From assembly GCF_017876155.1 (NCBI RefSeq), contig NZ_JAGINP010000025.1:54098-118097 (forward strand): 64,000 bases of DNA, written 5' to 3'. This DNA is from Azospirillum rugosum. GTDB taxonomy: Bacteria > Pseudomonadota > Alphaproteobacteria > Azospirillales > Azospirillaceae. How positions within the stretch are numbered: position 1 is the stretch's first letter; every line of letters begins with the position of its first letter. The notes beneath the pieces are model-generated. The model worked only from the letters and a program-made list of their open reading frames with translations, was not told the DNA's origin and made no database searches. Below, piece after piece: positions 45,900 to 54,238 of this stretch. The position numbers and the translations under genes are program-made.

Positions 45900-46781
45900 T
45901 TACCCGCCCATGGCCGCCATCTCCAGGATCCAGTCGCGGAAGGCCGCCATGGCCGGCGTGGGATAGCGCGACTTCAGGTGCGTCAGCCAATAGCTGCCGA
46001 CCGACGCGGTGACGGCGAAAGGCTGCCGGATGTCGCCCGACGCCAGCTCCCGCCCGAACATCAGCGGCGGCGCCAGAGCCACCCCCGCCCCCTGCAAGGC
46101 CGCCTGCATCATGGCGAGCGAGCTGTCGAACACCATGCCCTTCGCCAGCGGCGCCGGGAACGCGACGCCCGCCGCGGCGAACCAGGCCGTCCACTCGTCG
46201 GTGCGGTAGGAACGCAGCAGGATGTGGTTCACCAGATCCGCCGGCTCCCGCAGCCCGTCGGCGATTGTGGGGATGCACAGGACCGACAGCGGGGCGGGGA
46301 ACAGGTGCACCGCCTCCGTCCCGTGCCAGGCGCCGTTGCCGAAGCGGATGGCGTAGTCCAGCCCCTCCGCCGCCATGTCCACGCGGTTGTTGTTGGTGGA
46401 CAGCCGCAGCTCGATGAAGGGGTGCTTCTGCTGGAAATCGGGCAGGCGCGGCAGCAGCCACCCCACGGCGAAGGTGCCGACCGCGCCGATCATCAGCACG
46501 TCGCGGACATGCCCGGCCTCGAACCGGTCCAGCATGTCGGCCATCCGGTCGAAGCTGTCGCGCAGCACGGGCAGCAGCGCCTCCCCCTCCGGCGTGATCA
46601 TCAGGCCGCGCGGCAGGCGCTTGAACAGCGTGACGTTCAGCCGCGTCTCCAGCAGCTTCACCTGATGGCTGACGGCGGCCTGGGTGACGCACAGTTCAAC
46701 GGCGGCGCGGGTGAAGCTCAGGTGCCGGGCCGACGCCTCGAAGGCGCGCAGCGCGTTGAGCGGCAGGTGGGGCCGGACCAT
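45900..46781 (-). CDS. LysR-type regulator, AmpR/GcvA-like, divergent from beta-lactamase
   Basis: This 293-residue regulator has the LysR helix-turn-helix (LNALRAFEASARHLSFTRAAVELCVTQAAVSHQVKLLE) and an effector domain. The N-terminal half closely follows AmpR of enteric bacteria (FTRAAVELCVTQAAVS, RGLMITPEGEALLPVL, SFDRMADMLDRFEAG). It is transcribed away from the class A beta-lactamase gene with a 148-base gap, the classic ampR-bla arrangement, and would induce bla in response to muropeptides. The AmpR name is supported by context; GcvA is the nearest alternative. Confidence 0.87.
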   Translation of the reverse strand: MVRPHLPLNALRAFEASARHLSFTRAAVELCVTQAAVSHQVKLLETRLNVTLFKRLPRGLMITPEGEALLPVLRDSFDRMADMLDRFEAGHVRDVLMIGAVGTFAVGWLLPRLPDFQQKHPFIELRLSTNNNRVDMAAEGLDYAIRFGNGAWHGTEAVHLFPAPLSVLCIPTIADGLREPADLVNHILLRSYRTDEWTAWFAAAGVAFPAPLAKGMVFDSSLAMMQAALQGAGVALAPPLMFGRELASGDIRQPFAVTASVGSYWLTHLKSRYPTPAMAAFRDWILEMAAMGG

Positions 46782-46789
46782 GGATACCC

Positions 46790-46800
46790 AAATTCAATTT
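46790..46800. promoter_or_regulatory. Candidate AmpR operator core
   Basis: AAATTCAATTT is a perfect palindrome centred on the C, in the short AT-rich intergenic region between the divergent regulator and beta-lactamase genes, 9 bases from the regulator start. It may be part of a LysR-type binding site. No other candidate was clearer. Confidence 0.35.
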
Positions 46801-46929
46801 ATGGCTCCTCCGAAATAACGTGGTTTGTGGCCCCGGTCAAACCGCCCCTATCTTCCCCTCACCGGCGCGCGCCCTGGCTCTTTCAAAGCCACTTCCAAAG
46901 ACAAAATCCCAAAGGTTCGGAGGACCGAG

Positions 46930-47847
46930 ATGCCTGCTTCGATCTCGCGCCGGGCGGCGCTGTCCAGCGCCCTGATGGCCGCCACGGTGACCCTTGCCAC
47001 GCCCCTGGGGCGCGGCGCCCTGGCCCAAACACCGGCACAAACGTTTCAGGATGCCGCCGCCCGCCTTGCCGATCTGGAGCGCAAGAACGGCGGCCTGCTC
47101 GGCGTCGCCGCGCTCAACCTCGCGACCGGCGCCCGCATCGGGCACCGCAACGCGGAACGCTTCCCCATGTGCAGCACCTTCAAATTCCTGGCCGGCGCCT
47201 TCGTGCTGTCCCGCGTCGACCGCGGGCAGGAGCGGCTGGACCGCCGCATCGTCTACGGCAAGGACAAGCTCGTCCCCTACGCCCCGGTGGCGGAAAAGCA
47301 CGCCGACGGCTCCGGCCTGACAGTGGCGGAGCTGTGCCACGCCGCCATCACGCTCAGCGACAACGCGGCCGCCAACATCCTGATGGAAAGCTTCGGCGGC
47401 CCGGCCGCCCTGACCGCCTGGCTGCGCTCCATCGGCGACGGCGTGACCCGCCTCGACCGCTGGGAGCCGGAGCTGAACGAGGGCGCCCCCGGCGACCCGC
47501 GCGACACCACCACGCCCGACGCGATGCTCGACACCATGCGCCGCACCCTGTTCGGCGACGCGCTCAGCGAAGCATCCCGCAAGCAGCTGGCCGACTGGGC
47601 CGTCGCCACCTCCACCGGCGGCAAGCGCCTGCGCGCCGGCTTCCCGGCGGACTGGCGCGCCGGCGACAAGACCGGCACCGGCCAGCGCGGCATGACCAAC
47701 GACATCGCCGTGGCTTGGCCGACGAAAGAGGGGCCGACGAAGGGCGGCCCGCTGCTGGTCACCGCCTACTACCGCGACTCGACCATCCCCGCCGACCGCC
47801 GCGACGCCGTGATCGCCGAGGTCGGCCGAATCGCCGCGGGGGTGTGA
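46930..47847 (+). CDS. Class A serine beta-lactamase
   Basis: This 305-residue enzyme hydrolyses beta-lactams in the periplasm. It has a Tat-type signal (SRRAALSSALMAATVTLATPLG, Ala-cleavage near residue 32), the active-site S-T-F-K (Ser82, Lys85), SDN (Ser143-Asn145), the omega-loop Glu179 in RWEPELN and KTG in DKTGTG. The residue before the catalytic Ser is Cys, but Ambler position 238 is Gly, so the class A carbapenemase disulfide is absent. The start at 46930 is chosen as the head of the twin-arginine signal. Divergent AmpR-like gene upstream suggests inducibility. Confidence 0.95.
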   Translation: MPASISRRAALSSALMAATVTLATPLGRGALAQTPAQTFQDAAARLADLERKNGGLLGVAALNLATGARIGHRNAERFPMCSTFKFLAGAFVLSRVDRGQERLDRRIVYGKDKLVPYAPVAEKHADGSGLTVAELCHAAITLSDNAAANILMESFGGPAALTAWLRSIGDGVTRLDRWEPELNEGAPGDPRDTTTPDAMLDTMRRTLFGDALSEASRKQLADWAVATSTGGKRLRAGFPADWRAGDKTGTGQRGMTNDIAVAWPTKEGPTKGGPLLVTAYYRDSTIPADRRDAVIAEVGRIAAGV

Positions 47848-47980
47848 CGGCGAGGGGAGGGGGCCATGGGGGCGCTCCCCAACCTCCTCCCTTTGAGTCA
47901 TCCGGTCGCACCCGTCTTGAAGGTTGGCGTGGCGAATGATACCTCTTCCATGACGGGTAATTTTCACAGACTGCCGGGCC

Positions 47981-48535
47981 ATGCCGACCTTTACCCCCAC
48001 CCCGTGTCACGCCTCGAAGGCCGTCGTCCAGATGGCGGCGGAGAAATACGCCGCGCATCTCGGCTTCAAGCCGGGCGCATCCATAGAGGATGTGGTGAAG
48101 GCGCTGGGCGGGCGCATCCACTACCGCGACATCAAGGGCAGCGGCGATCTGGTGGAAAGCATCCGCATATCGAGCGTGCGTGAGTTCGACATCTTCCTGC
48201 CGCTGGACACCTCGCCGGCGCGCGACCGTTTCACCATAGCCCACGAGTTGGGACATTTGGTGCTTCACTACGCACCAATCGCCGCGCGGGGCGGTGTACC
48301 GACAGATGGCCCGGTAACCTTTAACCGCTATCTGCCCGATGATCCGCTGGACGACTTGAAGCGCTGCGAATGGGAGGCGAACTGGTTTGCGGCGGCCTTC
48401 CTGATGGCATCCGAACCCTTCACGCAGGCGTGGCGAGAAACCGGTGGGAACGAAGAAGAGGTCGCCCGCCGCTTCTTCGTGTCCACTGCCGCCGCCCGGA
48501 ACCGCGCCGCCAGCCTCAAGCTAACCAACGCCTGA
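47981..48535 (+). CDS. ImmA/IrrE-type zinc metallopeptidase
   Basis: This 184-residue protein has the gluzincin motif HELGH (His88, Glu89, His92) in FTIAHELGHLVLHY and a downstream E-A-N-x-F-A-A-A-F-L-M (Glu132), the usual third ligand region of ImmA/IrrE peptidases. Such enzymes cleave repressors (ImmA acts on ImmR, IrrE on DdrO) in response to stress. Here no repressor or phage gene is adjacent; instead a nucleotide-cyclase-like gene begins 25 bases later on the same strand, so the two probably form one unit. Its codon use is less GC-biased than the flanking genes, suggesting transfer. An in-frame ATG at residue 18 is an alternative start. Target is unknown. Confidence 0.88.
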   Translation: MPTFTPTPCHASKAVVQMAAEKYAAHLGFKPGASIEDVVKALGGRIHYRDIKGSGDLVESIRISSVREFDIFLPLDTSPARDRFTIAHELGHLVLHYAPIAARGGVPTDGPVTFNRYLPDDPLDDLKRCEWEANWFAAAFLMASEPFTQAWRETGGNEEEVARRFFVSTAAARNRAASLKLTNA

Positions 48536-48560
48536 GCTAATTGCCGGAAGCCCCGTCCCG

Positions 48561-49628
48561 ATGACCGACCCGACGCTGCTGGCCGAGGCCCGCGCCGCCT
48601 ACACGATCGTGCTGTTCCTCAGCGTCGATCTATCCGGTTCGACGGCCTTCAAGTTTTCCAACGACTTGGCGGATCGCAAAGCCGGTGAAACTGATGCCGA
48701 TCCAGTCCATGGCTGGTTTTCCGTCATCCAGAAATTCTACCGGCACTTCAATCAGAGTTTTTTGACCCGCTTCAACGGTGAAGCGTCTACGGCGCAACGG
48801 CCAAGATTATGGAAGGCGCTTGGTGACGAATTGATCTACATGGTCGAGGTGACTGAAACTCAGTTTGTCGCCTCGACCGTTCGTCGGTTTGTCGACGCGG
48901 TGTTCGCCACACGGCATATCGTACGGGACATGTCGCGTTCGCTTGATCTGAAAGCCAGCGCTTGGCTCGCCGATTTTCCCGCCCGCAATGCTATCGTGGA
49001 CCTGAATGGCCTGCATGACCCCCTTCAGGAAAAGCCGTCGGCGGCACGCCGGTTTTCCGCTTCGGCAGAGTATGACTACATCGGGCCGTCGATGGACGCC
49101 GGCTTTCGCCTGGGCAAGTTGGCGTCGCGGCGCAAAATGCCTTTGTCCGTTGAGCTCGCTTATGTGCTCGCGGAGGCGTTATCAACAAACCGGACGCACG
49201 GTTTGATTTTTGGTTACGAAGGCCGCGTTGAACTCAAGGGAGTGCTTGGCGGCGAAGATTACCCCGTCCTCTGGCTCGACGTGGAGGATGATCGAGCGCG
49301 TTGCGAAGCCAACGAGAACGAAGCTTCACTTTTGGGCCGAAAGCGTACAGTTGATGTTCCGGATATCCGACAATTCTGCCCTAGTTTCATCACGTCTTCT
49401 CCCTGGATGGAGCCTCCTTTTCTTAAGGACGAAGTAGCGGGGCCTTTCGTTAGGCTGCCTCGCTCCGTCGTCGACCACATGGCAGCCATCTCTGATCGGG
49501 CACAGGTCGAAAACCGCCTTTATGACGAGAATGCCGCTGTTGACGTGGTCATTGACGACCAAACCGGCGCGCGTGCAGACGAAACTTCTGACGATTTGTT
49601 GAGTGGTGTCATGCCGGTTAGCGTTTGA
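48561..49628 (+). CDS. Class III nucleotide cyclase-like protein paired with ImmA/IrrE peptidase
   Basis: This 355-residue protein has the class III cyclase layout in its first ~240 residues: FLSVDLSGSTAFKF (metal Asp23), WKALGDELIYMVEV (base-specifying Lys85, metal Asp89), YIGPSMDAGFRLGKLA, which matches the GxxxNxxxR-type transition-state helix with Asp179 in place of Asn and Arg183 retained, and a final VELKGVLGGEDYPVLWLDV strand pair. No membrane segment or sensor domain is seen; the last ~110 residues are unrecognised. The base specificity (ATP, GTP, UTP or CTP) cannot be assigned. Codon use is clearly different from neighbours, with much lower GC. It follows the ImmA/IrrE gene by 25 bases. 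Confidence 0.72.
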   Translation: MTDPTLLAEARAAYTIVLFLSVDLSGSTAFKFSNDLADRKAGETDADPVHGWFSVIQKFYRHFNQSFLTRFNGEASTAQRPRLWKALGDELIYMVEVTETQFVASTVRRFVDAVFATRHIVRDMSRSLDLKASAWLADFPARNAIVDLNGLHDPLQEKPSAARRFSASAEYDYIGPSMDAGFRLGKLASRRKMPLSVELAYVLAEALSTNRTHGLIFGYEGRVELKGVLGGEDYPVLWLDVEDDRARCEANENEASLLGRKRTVDVPDIRQFCPSFITSSPWMEPPFLKDEVAGPFVRLPRSVVDHMAAISDRAQVENRLYDENAAVDVVIDDQTGARADETSDDLLSGVMPVSV

Positions 49629-49897
49629 GTCTCAGCCTATTACCGCTTGCCTCGCTTGCTCATTCGTACGGCGGTTGCATTTTGGACCAAGCCTGTCTCA
49701 CGGCCTCCGTGGCGGAGCGGCTTTGCCAGCATGTGACGGATTCGCGCCGCAGCCCCGCACCGTCCGCGGAATGATCGCTGCGGTGTGAACCCGAAGCTGC
49801 TAAGAGGGGTTTTCTTCTCGGACCCGGTTTCCGCGGCGATGCCCAAAGGAATCGGGGCCGTGACGCCGACGACCACTTGAGAAAGAGGACCCCCGCG

Positions 49898-50161
49898 ATG
49901 TCGACACTCCACAAGCAAGCCATGGAAGCGGTCCTTCAGGCCGCCTCGCACGACATCGTCGGCACGCTCCAGGAGCGGGGCGTCAGCGACAAGCACAGCG
50001 AGGAAGGCGACCTCGCCGTCCTCGACGTCGCCATCCTGCACGCCTACCGCATCTTCATGCGGATCTGCGAGGAGAACGGGCTGGAGGTGGACGCCGGCTA
50101 CTTCGCCGACATGGCCAACGACCTCGCCGACGAGGTGGCCCAGGAGGAGGAGCAGGACTGA
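49898..50161 (+). CDS. Small acidic hypothetical protein
   Basis: This 87-residue protein is helical and acidic with a Glu/Asp-rich end (ADEVAQEEEQD). It has no recognised domain. The ATG at 49898 follows GAAAGAGGAC, a fair ribosome site. Base composition returns to the high-GC norm here, so it marks the right edge of the less GC-biased segment. Its size and charge recall the protein at 6799-7041, but a real relationship is unproven. Confidence 0.7.
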   Translation: MSTLHKQAMEAVLQAASHDIVGTLQERGVSDKHSEEGDLAVLDVAILHAYRIFMRICEENGLEVDAGYFADMANDLADEVAQEEEQD

Positions 50162-50174
50162 CCGGTCCCGCCCA

Positions 50175-50205
50175 CCGGGGCGGCTCCCTCCAAGGGCCGC
50201 CCCGG
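50175..50205 (+). terminator. Hairpin after the small acidic gene
   Basis: CCGGGGCGG (50175-50183) pairs perfectly with CCGCCCCGG (50197-50205) across a 13-base loop, 14 bases after the gene stop. There is no T-run, so it may be a weak or protein-assisted terminator. Confidence 0.5.
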
Positions 50206-50320
50206 AATTGCGCCCGCGCGCGTGATGTGTTAGGAATATAGTCAATTCATTGCTTGCTGCCGAGCCGAACGCCCGTGATTGCCCAGTCCCACATCCTCAA
50301 GACGTCACCCGCACACTCCA

Positions 50321-50430
50321 TAACCCTCTCCCCTCTGGGGAGAGGGCAGGGTGAGGGGGCCCCGCCACCTTGGTACGTTCGGCAACAGCGCAACCCCCTC
50401 ACCCTAACCCTCTCCCCAGAGGGGAGAGGG
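50321..50430. repeat. Intergenic palindromic repeat, CCCTCTCCC family, copy 9
   Basis: Two halves (CCCTCTCCCCTCTGGGGAGAGGG and CCCTCTCCCCAGAGGGGAGAGGG types) around a short unique middle with TTGGTACGTTCGG. The right half duplicates that of copy 8 from AGCGCAACCCCCTCACCCTA onward. The gap 50162-50507 also contains the hairpin at 50175 and GTTTCA repeats at 50461-50495, but no gene is evident. Confidence 0.82.
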
Positions 50431-50507
50431 GACTTTAGGGGCGCCCATGCGACATCACCGCGTTTCATGTTTCATAGCGTTGCACAGCGTTTCACGGAGG
50501 CCCGCCG

Positions 50508-51737
50508 ATGAGCGCCGACACTCCGGAATTTACCCCCGACGTCGCCATCATCGGCGCCGGCCCGGCCGGGCTGATGGCGGCGGAGGTGATTGCCTCCGCC
50601 GGGCGCACGGTCGCGGTTTATGAGCGGATGCCGACCCCGGCGCGCAAGCTGCTGCTGGCCGGGCGCGGCGGGCTGAATCTCACCCACTCCGAACCCGTCG
50701 ACGCCTTCACCGGCCGTTATGGGGAGCAGGCCGGCCGCTTCGCCGACCTGCTGTCCGGCTTCTCGCCGGCCGACCTGCGCGCCTGGGCGGAGGGGTTGGG
50801 GATCGAGACCTTCGTCGGCTCCAGCGGGCGTGTCTTCCCGGTGCAGATGAAGGCCTCCACCCTGGTGCGCGCGTGGCTGCGCCGGCTCGACGGGCTGGGG
50901 GTGACGCTGCACGCCCGGCACCGCTGGCTCGGCTGGGACGGGCAGGGAGCCTTGCGCTTCCGCACGCCGGACGGGACGGAAAGCACCGTAGCGCCGCGCG
51001 CCACCCTGCTGGCGCTGGGCGGGGCGAGCTGGCCGCGCACCGGCTCCGACGGAACGTGGACGGAGCTGCTGGCCGCGCGCGGGGTGGAAGTGGCGCCGTT
51101 GCGCCCCTCCAACATGGGCTTCGAGGTGCCCTGGTCCGATCACCTGCGGGAGCGCTTCGCCGGCCAGCCGGTGAAGAGCGTCGGTTTGGCCTTCGGCGAC
51201 CGCCGCCTGAAGGGCGAGTTCGTCATCACCGAGACGGGCATCGAGGGCGGCGCCGTCTACGCACTGAGCGCCCCCCTGCGCGACGCCATCGAGCGGGAGG
51301 GCTGGGCGACCCTGACCCTCGACCTGCTGCCGGACCAGACGGAGTCGGCGATTGCCAAACGGCTGGGCCGGCGCGGGGCGGAGTCGCTATCGACCTTCCT
51401 GAAGAAGGCCTTCTCCCTGACCGGTCCGCGCGCCGCCCTGCTGCGGGAATTCGCGCCGGCCGCCGACCTCTCCGACCCCGCGGCGCTGGCCCGCCACATC
51501 AAGGCTCTGCCCGTGATCCTGACCGGCGTCCGCCCGATCGAGCGCGCCATCTCCACGGCCGGCGGCGTCCGCTTTTCAGAGGTGGACGACACCCTGATGC
51601 TGACCCGCCTGCCCAGCACCTTCGTCGCCGGTGAGATGCTGGACTGGGAGGCGCCGACCGGCGGCTACCTCCTCCAGGGCTGCTTCGCCATGGGCGTGCG
51701 GGTGGGGAAGGGGGTTTTGCGATATCTTGGCCCGTAG
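50508..51737 (+). CDS. HI0933/YhiN-family flavoprotein (NAD(P)/FAD-dependent oxidoreductase)
   Basis: This 409-residue protein has an N-terminal dinucleotide-binding motif (VAIIGAGPAGLMAAEVIASAGRTVAVYERM), the family marker RKLLLAGRGGLNLTHSEP and a C-terminal LPSTFVAGEMLDWEAPTGGYLLQGCFAMGVRVGKGVLRYL, which fits the FAD-binding HI0933 group. The substrate is unknown; other members act as dehydrogenases on modified steroids or on undefined metabolites. The stop codon TAG lies inside an inverted repeat that begins at 51734. Preceded by CGTTTCACGGAGG. Confidence 0.88.
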   Translation: MSADTPEFTPDVAIIGAGPAGLMAAEVIASAGRTVAVYERMPTPARKLLLAGRGGLNLTHSEPVDAFTGRYGEQAGRFADLLSGFSPADLRAWAEGLGIETFVGSSGRVFPVQMKASTLVRAWLRRLDGLGVTLHARHRWLGWDGQGALRFRTPDGTESTVAPRATLLALGGASWPRTGSDGTWTELLAARGVEVAPLRPSNMGFEVPWSDHLRERFAGQPVKSVGLAFGDRRLKGEFVITETGIEGGAVYALSAPLRDAIEREGWATLTLDLLPDQTESAIAKRLGRRGAESLSTFLKKAFSLTGPRAALLREFAPAADLSDPAALARHIKALPVILTGVRPIERAISTAGGVRFSEVDDTLMLTRLPSTFVAGEMLDWEAPTGGYLLQGCFAMGVRVGKGVLRYLGP

Positions 51738-51818
51738 GTTGGGTGGAGCCGCAGGCGCAACCCAACATCCATCCCGATGCGACGCATGTTGGGTTGCGCT
51801 GCGCTCCACCCAACCTAC
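51734..51818. repeat. GTAGGTTGGG inverted repeat, copy 1
   Basis: The left end GTAGGTTGGGTGGAGC is mirrored by GCTCCACCCAACCTAC at the right end, and inner GCGCAACCCAACAT pairs with ATGTTGGGTTGCGC. It contains the stop codon of the flavoprotein gene and precedes the convergent penicillin-binding protein gene, so it may serve as a bidirectional terminator. Confidence 0.85.
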
Positions 51819-51828
51819 GGATGTCGGG

Positions 51829-54033
51829 TCAGCGCATGTGGTTCCCGTAATCGTACTGGACCCGCGGCGCGGTTCCGCCGCCGGGGCCGCCTCCACCGGT
51901 CAGCTTGTCGATCAGGGACCCGATGCCGGACGCAACGCCCCCATCGGAGTGGCCGCGCGGCGGGGCGGCCGGGGCGGGGCGGGTCGGCTCCGGGATGCCG
52001 GCGGAGACGTAGGTCGGGGCGCCCTCCAGCCCCGGCAGGGGGCGGGGCGGCTTGCCGGCGTGGGCGTCCAACATGAAGCCCTGCCAGACCTTGGCCGGCA
52101 GCGACCCGCCGGTGACCTTCTTCATCTCGTCGTTGTTGTCGTTGCCCAGCCACACCCCGGCCACCAGATCGGCCGTGAAGCCGACGAACCAGGCGTCGTG
52201 GTAGTCCTGGGTGGTGCCGGACTTGGCCGCCGCCGGCCGGTCGAGCTTGGCCGCCTTGCCGGTGCCGTAGTCGATGACCCCGGTCATCATGCGGGTCAGC
52301 TGCACCGCGTGGACCGGGTCCACCACGGGGGCGGCTCCGCCGCTCTGCCGCCGGTACAGGACCTTGCCGTCGCGGTCCCGGATCTCGGCGATCGCGTAGG
52401 GCCAGACCGGCGCGCCGCGGTTGGCAATGCCGGCGTAGGCGCGGGTCAGCTCCAACAGGTTCACCTCGCTGGTGCCCAGCGCCAGCGACAGGTCCTTGCC
52501 GATGGGCGAGCTGATGCCGAGGCCAGCGGCGATCTTGCGCACCCGCTCCACCCCGACCCGCTCCATGATCCGGACCGTGGCGGTGTTGGAGGAATAGGCC
52601 AGCGCGTTGGCCATGGTGATGGTGCCGCGGAACTTGCCCTCGTAGTTGCCGGGGCTCCAAGTGCCGATGCGGATCGGGCCGTCCTCCACCGGGCTGTCCG
52701 GCGACCAGCCGGACTCCAGCGCCGCCAGATAGACGAAGGGCTTGAAGGAGGATCCGGGCTGGCGCAGCGCCTGGGTCGCCCGGTTGAACTCGCTGTTGTC
52801 GTAGTCCCGGCCGCCGACCAGCGCGCGCACCGCGCCGTCCGGGGTCATGGCGACGATGGCACCCTGCCGCGCGTTGGCGGCGGTTCCGGGGCCGGCGAGG
52901 ATCTCCTCCAGCCGCTGCTCGGCGGCCCGCTGGATCTTCAGGTCCAGCGTGGTGCGGACGACGACGTCCCCGTGGTCGGGGCCGATGAAGCCGTTCACCA
53001 GATCGGTCACCCAGTCGGCGAAGTAGCGGCCATCGCCGCCCGGCTTGCGCTTGGGCCCCAGCGGGGTGGTGCGCGCCGTCTCCGCCTCCTGCGCGGTGAT
53101 GTAGCCGGCATCGGCCATGGCCGCCAGCACGACGCGCGAGCGCTCCGCCGCCTCGTTGGGGTTGGAACTGGGGGAATAGCGGGACGGCGCCTTCAGCAGG
53201 CCGGCGATGATCGCCGCCTCCCGCAGCTCCAGCTGCGTGGCGGGCTTGCCGAAGTAGGTCCGCGCCGCCGCGTCCACGCCGAAGGTGCCGGCGCCCAGGT
53301 ACACGCGGTTCAGGTAGGCGGTGAGGATCTGGTCCTTGGTGAAGCGGTGCTCCAGCCAGAGCGCCAGCATGGCCTCCTGGATCTTGCGCTTCAGCGACTT
53401 CTCGGGCGTCAGGAACAGGTTCTTGGCGAGCTGCTGCGTGATGGTGGAGCCGCCCTGGGCCGACCGCCCCGACCGCCAGTTGACGTAGACGGCGCGGGCC
53501 AGACCGATGGGATCGACGCCGAAATGGTAGTAGAAGCGCCGGTCCTCGATGGCCAGCACCGCGTTCACCAGGTTCGGCGGCAGGTCCTTCACGCTGAGAG
53601 TCGTGCCGTACAGGTCGCCGAAACGGGCGAACTCCGTGCCGTCGGCGGCCAGGACGGTGACCGACGCGCGCCGTTCGAACTGCGCGACCTTGGAGATGTC
53701 CGGCAGGTCGAGCGCGAACCAGGCCAGCACCGCGCCCACCGCGACGCCCAGCCAGACCGCGGCCACAAGCGCCGCGTTGACCAGGGACCGCAGGATCGAC
53801 CGTCCCCCGCCCCCGCCGCCGGACGCCTTGCGCGCCGGCTTGGGCTGCTTCGGGGGTTTTGGCGGCTTGGGCTGCCTCGGGGGCTTGGCCGCGCGCGGCG
53901 GTTCCGGCTCGCGTTCGGGCAGCTTGGGAAGCTTCGGCAATTTCGGCAGCTTGGGGCGCAAGGCCGGCTCCTCCCCGCGCGACTGGACGGGGCGCGGGCC
54001 GGCAAACAGGTCACCCGGTCGTTCGTTGCTCAC
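51829..54033 (-). CDS. Class A penicillin-binding protein (PBP1A/1C-type)
   Basis: This 734-residue bifunctional peptidoglycan synthase has a cytoplasmic basic tail with Lys-Leu-Pro repeats, a Lys-Pro-rich run and a poly-Gly stretch, one membrane helix (ALVAAVWLGVAVGAVLAWFAL), a glycosyltransferase domain (VLAIEDRRFYYHFGVDP, GGSTITQQLAKNLFL, ALWLEHRFTKDQILTAYLN) and a transpeptidase domain with S-x-x-K in QPGSSFKPF, SSNTA and KSGTTQDYHDAWFVGF. The start is taken as GTG at 54031-54033 with GGGAG upstream. Long additional in-frame sequence upstream is not part of the gene. It lies between two copies of the GTAGGTTGGG repeat. Confidence 0.92.
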   Translation of the reverse strand: MSNERPGDLFAGPRPVQSRGEEPALRPKLPKLPKLPKLPEREPEPPRAAKPPRQPKPPKPPKQPKPARKASGGGGGGRSILRSLVNAALVAAVWLGVAVGAVLAWFALDLPDISKVAQFERRASVTVLAADGTEFARFGDLYGTTLSVKDLPPNLVNAVLAIEDRRFYYHFGVDPIGLARAVYVNWRSGRSAQGGSTITQQLAKNLFLTPEKSLKRKIQEAMLALWLEHRFTKDQILTAYLNRVYLGAGTFGVDAAARTYFGKPATQLELREAAIIAGLLKAPSRYSPSSNPNEAAERSRVVLAAMADAGYITAQEAETARTTPLGPKRKPGGDGRYFADWVTDLVNGFIGPDHGDVVVRTTLDLKIQRAAEQRLEEILAGPGTAANARQGAIVAMTPDGAVRALVGGRDYDNSEFNRATQALRQPGSSFKPFVYLAALESGWSPDSPVEDGPIRIGTWSPGNYEGKFRGTITMANALAYSSNTATVRIMERVGVERVRKIAAGLGISSPIGKDLSLALGTSEVNLLELTRAYAGIANRGAPVWPYAIAEIRDRDGKVLYRRQSGGAAPVVDPVHAVQLTRMMTGVIDYGTGKAAKLDRPAAAKSGTTQDYHDAWFVGFTADLVAGVWLGNDNNDEMKKVTGGSLPAKVWQGFMLDAHAGKPPRPLPGLEGAPTYVSAGIPEPTRPAPAAPPRGHSDGGVASGIGSLIDKLTGGGGPGGGTAPRVQYDYGNHMR

Positions 54034-54238
54034 GGCGCGCTCCCGGCTCCCATTCCTGGGCCCCCAATGACATCCCTGATTGCGTCTATACGCCGCGGGC
54101 GCCCTACCACGAAAGGGCGGACACAATCCCGACAAGATTTGTCTTAGGACCGTTGCAGAGAAACGACGGGGGTGGAAGAAAACGCCACCTGCGCTGTTGT
54201 CCTGTCGAATGTTCGTTGACGACGCGGAGAAGATTTTC

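Noticed and set aside
47981..49628. Classic ICE/prophage ImmA-ImmR regulation
   Set aside because: No helix-turn-helix repressor, integrase or conjugation gene is nearby; the neighbour is a cyclase-like gene.
49629..49897. A further gene or tRNA to the right of the cyclase-like gene
   Set aside because: No convincing frame with a ribosome site and no cloverleaf-like sequence could be seen in this 269-base gap.
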